Source: an uncultured Bacilli bacterium
GTDB taxonomy: Bacteria > Bacillota_I > Bacilli_A > RF39 > UBA660
Length of the DNA: 35,776 bases
Assembly: GCA_947623845.1 (NCBI GenBank)
Contig: CANQHM010000006.1
Coordinates: 1-35,776, forward strand
Direction of reading: 5' to 3'
The notes below the pieces were generated by a model, which did no database searches, was not told the origin of the DNA, and saw only the letters and a list, made by a program, of their open reading frames with translations. Below are positions 30,550-35,776 of the stretch, in pieces (the first letter of the stretch is position 1; the number at the start of each line of letters is the position of its first letter). The translations under genes were made by a program, and so were the position numbers.

Positions 30550-32742
30550 ATGCTAAAACTTACTGGAACAGTTCGGACAATTATTTATGAAAGTAGTGAT
30601 TCAACCTATAAAGTAGGTCTTTTTAAAATTAAAAGTATTAGTGGCGATGAAAACCTCGAACTAGGTAAAGTTATCACCTTTACTGGTAATTTTGTTTCTT
30701 TAAATGTTGATGAAAACCTGGAATTAGAGGGTGAATTTATAAGACATAAAAGATATGGTGAACAATTCCAAGTAAGTGATTACCATAAACCTGAAATTAG
30801 TGGTACCGATGCTATCTTAGATTTTTTACAAAGCCCTTTAGTTAAAAATTGTGGAGAGAAGACCGCTTTAGCTATTGTTAATAAATTTGGAGAAGAAACC
30901 TTAGATAAAATTAAAGAAAATCCTGCTAATTTATTACAAGTCGAAGGTATAAGTGAAAAACGAGCTGCCGATATTTATTATAGTGTTATTAGTTATGATG
31001 AAAAAGACAAATTAATTGTAGAATTAAAGAATATGGGATTTTCAATCACCGAAGCCATGAAATTAATTAAAGAGTATGGTGATAATACCTTAAATGTTGT
31101 GAAAGAAAACTTATATGTTTGTAAAGATATCATTGATTTTAAACGTCTCGATAGTATCTATATTAATTTCTTTAATGATAAAGAAAGTGAAGTAAGAGTT
31201 CTTGCTTGTTTAGAAGAAAGTATTAATAAGTATAATTTTGATACGGGAAATATTTATTTATCTAAAGAATTATTAAAAGAAGCTATAAATAAATATTTTG
31301 CTATCTATTTAGAAGATGATGCCTTAGATTCTTACACTGAAAAACTTGTTAAACAAAATAAAATAGTTATTGAAGAGGGCAATTATTATTTAAAAAGTTA
31401 TTATGATATGGAATGGTATATTGCTAATTATTTATATACCGTTGATAATGAGCCAATCGCAGAAATTAAAAACTTAGATCGCGAAATTGAATTATTCCAA
31501 AAAGATAATAATATTTATTATGATGAAAAACAAATTAAAGCCATTAAAAATGCCCTAAAAAGTCGTATCTCTATTATTACCGGTGGTCCAGGTACGGGAA
31601 AAACTACCATTGTAAATGCTATTGTTAAAATATATATTGAAATTAATAAATTACATGGTAAAGACTTACTAGACACCGTCGCCTTACTCGCCCCAACTGG
31701 TAGGGCCAGTAAAAGAATGAGTGAATTTACGCATCTTCCTGCTTATACAATTCATAAATATTTAAAATGGAATAAAGAAACTAATGATTTCCAAATTAAT
31801 GAAGATAATAAAAACTATCATAGATTAATAATTATTGATGAAACTAGTATGATTGATACTTATCTTTTAGCAAGTTTATTAAAAGGTCTTACTTATAATA
31901 CCCAAATTGTCTTTGTGGGTGATGTTCATCAGTTGTGTTCTGTGGGCCCTGGTAATGTCTTAGCAGATCTAATTGATAGCGATATGTTTAACTATACCCC
32001 TTTAGAACATATCTATCGCCAAAGTGATAATTCTTATATTCCTATTTTAGCTAAAGAAATAAAAGATAAAGAAATCGACCCTAATTTTACGACGAAGATG
32101 GATGATTATAACTTTTTAGAAGTAAATAAAGAAGCCATAAAAACTACTATCACCGAAATTGTCAAAAAATCGAAAGAAAAAGGTCTTAAAATGAGTGATA
32201 TTCAAGTTCTAGCCCCAATGTACAAAGGCGAAAATGGGATTGATATTTTAAATAAAACCTTGCAAGAAATCTTAAACCCTTTAGAACTTCAAAAAGAAAT
32301 TACCATCGGCGATGTTACCTTTAGGGAAAAAGATAAAGTCTTACAACTCGTAAATGATCCTGATAATGGCGTCTTTAATGGTGATATTGGTTATATTGAA
32401 GAAATAAGAAAAAAGGCAAATAGCGAAGAAATAGTTATTAATTTTTTAGATAATAAAGTAATTTATAAACGTAGTGATATGGTAAATGTAAAACATGCTT
32501 ATGCTATATCTATTCATAAAAGCCAAGGTAGTGAATTTCCTCATGTCATCTTACCTATGACCATTAGTTATTACCGCATGTTATATAATAAACTGCTATA
32601 TACCGCTGTATCGCGGGCTAAAAAAAGTTTAATTATCGTCGGCGAACGAAAAGCTTTCCTTCTAGGTGTAAATAATGATTATTCCAAAGACCGCGTTACC
32701 ACTTTAAAAACAAGAATAACGTATAATTATACTAATAAGTAA
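30550..32742 (+). CDS. recD2: RecD2-type 5'-3' DNA helicase
   Basis: 730 residues, a superfamily 1B helicase of the RecD2 (YrrC) type found in bacteria without RecBC partners. The N-terminal OB-like and helix-hairpin-helix region ('LLQVEGISEKRAADIYYSV') precedes the helicase core: Walker A 'GGPGTGKTT' (from residue 345), 'LLAPTGRASKRM' (Ia), 'IIIDETSMID' (Walker B), 'VFVGDVHQL' (III) and C-terminal 'VKHAYAISIHKSQGSEF' (V) and 'LLYTAVSRAKKSLIIVG' (VI). RecD2 acts in replication fork or recombinational repair. It has its own promoter; the 53-residue protein starts 29 bases downstream. Confidence 0.95.
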   Translation: MLKLTGTVRTIIYESSDSTYKVGLFKIKSISGDENLELGKVITFTGNFVSLNVDENLELEGEFIRHKRYGEQFQVSDYHKPEISGTDAILDFLQSPLVKNCGEKTALAIVNKFGEETLDKIKENPANLLQVEGISEKRAADIYYSVISYDEKDKLIVELKNMGFSITEAMKLIKEYGDNTLNVVKENLYVCKDIIDFKRLDSIYINFFNDKESEVRVLACLEESINKYNFDTGNIYLSKELLKEAINKYFAIYLEDDALDSYTEKLVKQNKIVIEEGNYYLKSYYDMEWYIANYLYTVDNEPIAEIKNLDREIELFQKDNNIYYDEKQIKAIKNALKSRISIITGGPGTGKTTIVNAIVKIYIEINKLHGKDLLDTVALLAPTGRASKRMSEFTHLPAYTIHKYLKWNKETNDFQINEDNKNYHRLIIIDETSMIDTYLLASLLKGLTYNTQIVFVGDVHQLCSVGPGNVLADLIDSDMFNYTPLEHIYRQSDNSYIPILAKEIKDKEIDPNFTTKMDDYNFLEVNKEAIKTTITEIVKKSKEKGLKMSDIQVLAPMYKGENGIDILNKTLQEILNPLELQKEITIGDVTFREKDKVLQLVNDPDNGVFNGDIGYIEEIRKKANSEEIVINFLDNKVIYKRSDMVNVKHAYAISIHKSQGSEFPHVILPMTISYYRMLYNKLLYTAVSRAKKSLIIVGERKAFLLGVNNDYSKDRVTTLKTRITYNYTNK

Positions 32743-32771
32743 CATACTACTATTAGATAAGGAGCGTGTTT

Positions 32772-32933
32772 ATGAAAATACTAAAAAATACTTTAATGGT
32801 TGGGGGACTTATGAGTATGATGGCTGTAGGAGTTATGATAACTAATAAAAGTGTTAGAAAAAAGGCTGAAAAGATGTTAGATACGATGCTTGATGAAGCC
32901 GAAGATGCCATGAATGACATGAAAAATATGTAA
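32772..32933 (+). CDS. Small Met-rich protein with one membrane segment
   Basis: A 53-residue frame, too short to be called with the others. ATG 32772 is preceded by AAGGAG (32759-32764), and the frame is closed by a terminator a few bases after the TAA. It has a hydrophobic stretch (about residues 8-24, 'LMVGGLMSMMAVGVMIT') and an acidic helix ending 'AMNDMKNM'; 11 of 53 residues are Met. Shape resembles small YtxH/YrzQ-like membrane proteins, and small proteins of that sort occur near recD2 in Bacilli, but I cannot assign a family. Probably co-transcribed with recD2. Confidence 0.65.
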   Translation: MKILKNTLMVGGLMSMMAVGVMITNKSVRKKAEKMLDTMLDEAEDAMNDMKNM

Positions 32934-32936
32934 ATT

Positions 32937-32959
32937 AACTGATTAAAATCAGTTTTTTT
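32937..32959 (+). terminator. Intrinsic terminator after the 53-residue protein gene
   Basis: AACTGAT (32937-32943) pairs with ATCAGTT (32948-32954) around TAAA, then T's. Almost the same arms recur after the next gene. Confidence 0.8.
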
Positions 32960-32960
32960 G

Positions 32961-32989
32961 TTGCAAGTAATTTTATTTTATAGTATTAT
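32961..32989 (+). promoter_or_regulatory. Promoter of the second TasA-like gene
   Basis: TTGCAA (32961-32966), 17-base spacer, TATTAT (32984-32989), starting right after a terminator. Confidence 0.55.
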
Positions 32990-33014
32990 TGAAGTGTAAG
33001 GATAGTGATAATTC

Positions 33015-33620
33015 ATGAATAAAAGAAATGTCTTATTAGTTTTAGGAGTAGCTATTATCGCTTTAAGTTTGTTGGGCGTAAGTTATGCTTTTTATTTAGC
33101 GAATATTACAGCAGAAGATACTAACCCCATAACAATTACTTCAGGAGACTTAGAGTTAGTATTAGATGCTACGAATGCCATTAACTTAGTAGAAAATGTA
33201 AAACCAGGTTCATCGCAAGAAAAAGACTTTACCGTAACTAATAATGGTTTAGCAACATATTATAATATTAAATTAGTAGAAGTAGAAACTGACTTTGTCG
33301 GAGAAGATTTAAAATATACCGTAACCAGCAAAGATGGAACTGTAACAGAAGAAGGTTATATTAATATTTCAAATGTTGGTGGTACACTAGTTAAAGGTGA
33401 TGGCCAAACTACTAAAGATAAGGTAACAGATGGTAAAGTTACTTTGGTAACAAAAAAGAAAATCGCTGTTTCTCCCACAGTAGATACCTATACATTTAAA
33501 TTAGAATTCGTTAATAAACCTGAAGATGATCAAAACAATAACCAAGGAGCTTATTTTAAAGGCAAAATTAATATCGACCAAGATGGTATAACTGATACTG
33601 CTCCTGATAATGATCATTAA
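33015..33620 (+). CDS. TasA/camelysin-like secreted protein (second copy)
   Basis: 201 residues. N-terminal signal 'LLVLGVAIIALSLLGVSYAFYLANI' has the 'SYAFY' form of TasA-type precursors. The mature part is beta-rich: 'ITITSGDLELVLDATNAINLVENVKPGSSQEKDFTVTNNGLATYYNIKLV', matching TasA/camelysin. The C-terminus is Asp/Asn-rich ('TAPDNDH'). It shares layout with the protein at 14539 but little continuous identity, so it is a diverged paralogue. It lies just upstream of spoIVA, each with its own promoter, in keeping with a spore or matrix link that is only inferred. Start preceded by AGTGAT. Confidence 0.72.
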   Translation: MNKRNVLLVLGVAIIALSLLGVSYAFYLANITAEDTNPITITSGDLELVLDATNAINLVENVKPGSSQEKDFTVTNNGLATYYNIKLVEVETDFVGEDLKYTVTSKDGTVTEEGYINISNVGGTLVKGDGQTTKDKVTDGKVTLVTKKKIAVSPTVDTYTFKLEFVNKPEDDQNNNQGAYFKGKINIDQDGITDTAPDNDH

Positions 33621-33629
33621 TAAATAAGT

Positions 33630-33655
33630 AACTGATTAGAAATAATCAGTTTTTA
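33630..33655 (+). terminator. Intrinsic terminator after the second TasA-like gene
   Basis: AACTGATTA (33630-33638) pairs with TAATCAGTT (33643-33651) around a GAAA tetraloop, then T's. Confidence 0.8.
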
Positions 33656-33659
33656 AATG

Positions 33660-33688
33660 TCATAAATACATAATCTTTATCATAATAT
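33660..33688 (+). promoter_or_regulatory. Candidate sigma-E promoter of spoIVA
   Basis: TCATAAAT (33660-33667) resembles the sigma-E -35 (KMATATTT; 6 of 8) and CATAATAT (33681-33688) the -10 (CATACAHT; 6 of 8), with a 13-base spacer, in the allowed range. spoIVA is a sigma-E gene in B. subtilis. Confidence 0.5.
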
Positions 33689-33709
33689 TTTCTAGAGAGT
33701 GAGGATGTT

Positions 33710-35188
33710 ATGAAAAAAGAAGAGATAATAGAGTACTTAGCTAAACGTGGTAATGGAGAAATATATTTAGGTGTAGTAGGAGCCGTAAGAACTGGTAAAA
33801 GTACCTTTATCAAAAAGTTTATTGAAAACTTAATCGTCCCTAACATCACCGATGAATACGAACGTCAAAGGTATTTAGATGAAATACCCCAAAGTGCTAG
33901 TGGTAAAACCATTATGACTACCGAACCTAAATTTGTCCCCTCAAATGGTGCTACCCTAAATGTTATGGACTTTAAAGCTAATATTAAATTAATCGATTGT
34001 GTAGGTTATGTTATTGATGGGGCAAATGGCTACTTAGATAGTGAAGGAAAAGAAAGAATGGTGATGACTCCTTGGTTTACTGAACCTGTTTCGTTTATTC
34101 AAGCAGCCGAAATTGGGACCGAGAAAGTTATTAAAGACCATTCAACTATTGGTATTGTCGTAACTACCGATGGAAGTTTCACCGATATTCCAAGAGAAAA
34201 CTATAAAACTGCCGAAGAAAAAGTAATCTATGAATTAAAAGAAATTGGAAAACCTTTTATTGTTATTTTAAACTCGGCTCATCCAACTGATGCTAATACT
34301 ATGAGTTTAGCTAAAAGTATGGAAAATGAATATGGTGTTAAAGTCTTACCTCTAAGTATTGAAACCATGAACGAAAAAGAAATCGTGGAAGTTTTAAAAG
34401 AAGCTTTATATGAATTCCCCGTCGTTGATATCAAATTTAATATTCCCGAATGGGTAGATGTTTTAGATAAAAAACATCATATTAAAAGTCACTACTTAGA
34501 AAAAATGCAAAACTGTGTAGTCGATATTCAAAAACTTAAAGATGTCGATCGCATACTAGATTACTTTAAAGATAGTGAATATATTAATAAAGCTTATATT
34601 AGTGAGTTAGATGCTGCAACGGGAATTGTGACCGTAAACTTAGATACTTCAAGTGCTATTTATAATGAAGTTTTAAAAGAATATATGGGTACGACGATCA
34701 ATACTAAAGCGGCGATGTTAAAAGTATTCGCTTCTTATAAAGAGGGTAAAGAAGAATATGATGCCATTAAGTCCGCTTTAAAAATGGCGAAGAGTACGGG
34801 TTATGGTATTGTCTATCCATCTTTAAAAGATATGCATTTAGATACGCCAGAAATCATTAAACAAGGTAGTAAATATGGCGTTAAACTTAAAGCCGTTGCT
34901 AGTTCTATTCATTTAATGCGCGTTGACGTAGAAAGCACCTTTGAACCAATCATCGGTAGTGAACTACAAAGTAAAGAACTAATTAACTATCTTATGAAAG
35001 ATAATGAAACCGATCCACAAAATATTTGGAAAAGTGAAATCTTCGGTCGCAGTCTTGATGTCATCGTTCAAGAGGGTATTCAAGCGAAACTTTCTATCAT
35101 GCCAGAAAATACGCGTTATAAATTAAGTCAAACTGTAACGAAAATCGTGAATAAAGGGGCTAATAATCTAATCGCCTTTGTCATCTAA
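33710..35188 (+). CDS. spoIVA: Stage IV sporulation protein A, spore coat morphogenetic ATPase
   Basis: A 492-residue SpoIVA, the ATPase that polymerises on the forespore surface as the coat basement layer. Walker A 'GAVRTGKST' (24-32), the near-invariant 'YERQRYLDEIPQSASGKTIMTTEPKFVP', 'LIDCVGYVI' and 'VILNSAHP' all match, and the C-terminal domain ends 'NLIAFVI' as expected. Full length, intact. GAGG precedes the ATG. It is followed by hbs, the same neighbour as in B. subtilis. It shows that this lineage can build endospores, which gives context to the broken sigK. Confidence 0.97.
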   Translation: MKKEEIIEYLAKRGNGEIYLGVVGAVRTGKSTFIKKFIENLIVPNITDEYERQRYLDEIPQSASGKTIMTTEPKFVPSNGATLNVMDFKANIKLIDCVGYVIDGANGYLDSEGKERMVMTPWFTEPVSFIQAAEIGTEKVIKDHSTIGIVVTTDGSFTDIPRENYKTAEEKVIYELKEIGKPFIVILNSAHPTDANTMSLAKSMENEYGVKVLPLSIETMNEKEIVEVLKEALYEFPVVDIKFNIPEWVDVLDKKHHIKSHYLEKMQNCVVDIQKLKDVDRILDYFKDSEYINKAYISELDAATGIVTVNLDTSSAIYNEVLKEYMGTTINTKAAMLKVFASYKEGKEEYDAIKSALKMAKSTGYGIVYPSLKDMHLDTPEIIKQGSKYGVKLKAVASSIHLMRVDVESTFEPIIGSELQSKELINYLMKDNETDPQNIWKSEIFGRSLDVIVQEGIQAKLSIMPENTRYKLSQTVTKIVNKGANNLIAFVI

Positions 35189-35214
35189 AATATCTTTTTC
35201 AAAAGATATTTTTT
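35187..35214 (+). terminator. Intrinsic terminator after spoIVA
   Basis: AAATATCTTTT (35188-35198) is complementary to AAAAGATATTT (35201-35211), followed by T's; the innermost pairs probably open as loop. Confidence 0.75.
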
Positions 35215-35359
35215 ACATAACGTGAAAATAACCCTAAAATAATGCAAAAAATTGTAAAAATTCTTCGATTTTACTTGATTTTATCTCCTTTTTTTGTTAA
35301 GTTTAATATGTAAGGACAGTAAGCGTTCCTTATACAAATATCAAGAGGAGGTAAAAACC

Positions 35360-35632
35360 ATGGGAAAACAAGAATTAGTAGAATTCATGGCTGCTAAAGC
35401 AGGACTTACAAAAGCTGATGCTGCTCGTGCTTTAGATGCTGCTATCGAAGGTATTACTACCGGACTTAAAAAAGAAGGTAAAGTTGCTCTAGTTGGTTTT
35501 GGTACATTTAGTGCTAAAAAACGTGCTGCTAGAGAAGGAATCAATCCTTTAACTAAACAACCTTTAAAAATCCCTGCTAAGGTTGCTGCTTCATTCAAAG
35601 CTGGTAGCAAACTTAAAGACGCTCTTAACTAA
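35360..35632 (+). CDS. hbs: DNA-binding protein HU
   Basis: 90 residues, exact HU length. 'MGKQELVEFMAAKAGLTKADAARALDAAIEGI' and 'VGFGTFSAKKRAAREGINPLTKQPLKIPAKVAASFKAGSKLKDAL' are standard HU, including the Pro-tipped DNA-binding arms. The ATG at 35360 with AGAGGAGG just upstream is the start; a longer frame from 35294 has no support. HU is the major nucleoid protein and an AT-binding architectural protein. It has a roughly 145-base upstream region after the spoIVA terminator with no confident promoter, though TAATAT at 35304-35309 is a candidate -10. Confidence 0.97.
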   Translation: MGKQELVEFMAAKAGLTKADAARALDAAIEGITTGLKKEGKVALVGFGTFSAKKRAAREGINPLTKQPLKIPAKVAASFKAGSKLKDALN

Positions 35633-35644
35633 TTTGAGCAAACT

Positions 35645-35668
35645 AAAAACCTTGTTACAAGGTTTTTT
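35645..35668 (+). terminator. Intrinsic terminator of hbs
   Basis: AAAAACCTTG (35645-35654) pairs with CAAGGTTTTT (35658-35667) around a three-base loop. The remaining 108 bases to the window end are AT-rich and I see no gene in them. Confidence 0.85.
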
Positions 35669-35776
35669 CTTATGCCTAAAATTTGCATTTTAAACTTATT
35701 TATGTTATTTATTTAAAGAATAACTTAAAAAAAACAATTTTTTTTAGTATCCCATGATAAAATTAGTCACCGAAAA

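Noticed and set aside
33646..33849. Minus-strand frame over the start of spoIVA
   Set aside because: Overlaps the SpoIVA Walker A region and the promoter; no independent support.
1..35776. Mycoplasma-type genetic code (TGA as Trp)
   Set aside because: Conserved genes end at TGA at the expected length (lepB, the SpoU methyltransferase) and use TGG for Trp.
1..35776. CRISPR array, rRNA or tRNA genes
   Set aside because: No regularly spaced repeats of 24-40 bases and no cloverleaf or rRNA-like segments were seen; the only CRISPR-related signal is the tnpB ancestor-type nuclease.
35670..35776. A gene or riboswitch starting at the right edge
   Set aside because: The last 107 bases are AT-rich with a possible -10 but no open frame with a ribosome binding site; cannot be judged without more sequence.

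Overview
The window is AT-rich, densely packed DNA from a low-GC Gram-positive bacterium. Most genes are on the + strand and intergenic gaps are short. Trp is encoded by TGG, and TGA is used as an ordinary stop (e.g. lepB, rlmB-like gene), so this is genetic code 11 and not a Mycoplasma. A sigma-K N-terminal half, spoIVA next to hbs, a T-box leader and B. subtilis-type neighbour pairs (yqeG-yqeH, rimM-trmD-rplS, spoIVA-hbs) indicate an endospore-forming member of the Bacilli. An uncultured gut lineage near Erysipelotrichales/RF39 is my guess; that placement is inference.

Layout. 1-367: the 5' half of sigK on the minus strand, which loses sigma-K similarity near position 74 just before the window edge, as if split by an inserted element. 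435-5250: lipoprotein, yqeG, yqeH, mutL and an unknown gene, ending in a terminator. 5290-6595: a solitary IS605-type tnpB with a structured right end that looks like an omega RNA. 6607-8367 (minus): ABC exporter. 8478-13659: an envelope block with a CmpB-like membrane protein, a processive-type diacylglycerol glucosyltransferase, and a complete dTDP-rhamnose pathway (rmlA, fused rmlC-rmlD, rmlB). 13714-15240: a membrane-anchored thioredoxin-fold protein and a TasA/camelysin-like secreted protein. 15276-18735: YgjP-type metallopeptidase, SpoU methyltransferase, rimM, trmD, an unknown gene and rplS with its own promoter and a possible leader. 18760-20520: lepB convergent with a lone GspE/PilB-type ATPase; one hairpin covers both stop codons. 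20577-24090: a T-box leader controlling an HD hydrolase and valS. 24091-24444 (minus): short IMPACT-family protein. 24518-29377: uvrC, an RnfC-like and an RnfD-like gene, then queA. 29378-30452: terminator and an Rpn-family nuclease gene. 30482-32959: recD2 and a 53-residue Met-rich protein not called as a longer frame. 32961-35668: a second TasA-like protein, spoIVA with a plausible sigma-E promoter, and hbs.

Main points for follow-up: the interrupted sigK (possible skin-like developmental rearrangement), the reduced RnfC/RnfD pair lacking the usual flavin/NADH glycine loop, the tnpB/omega-RNA unit, the HD hydrolase under tRNA control, the RmlC-RmlD fusion, and promoters placed so close to genes that transcripts should begin almost at the ribosome binding site.
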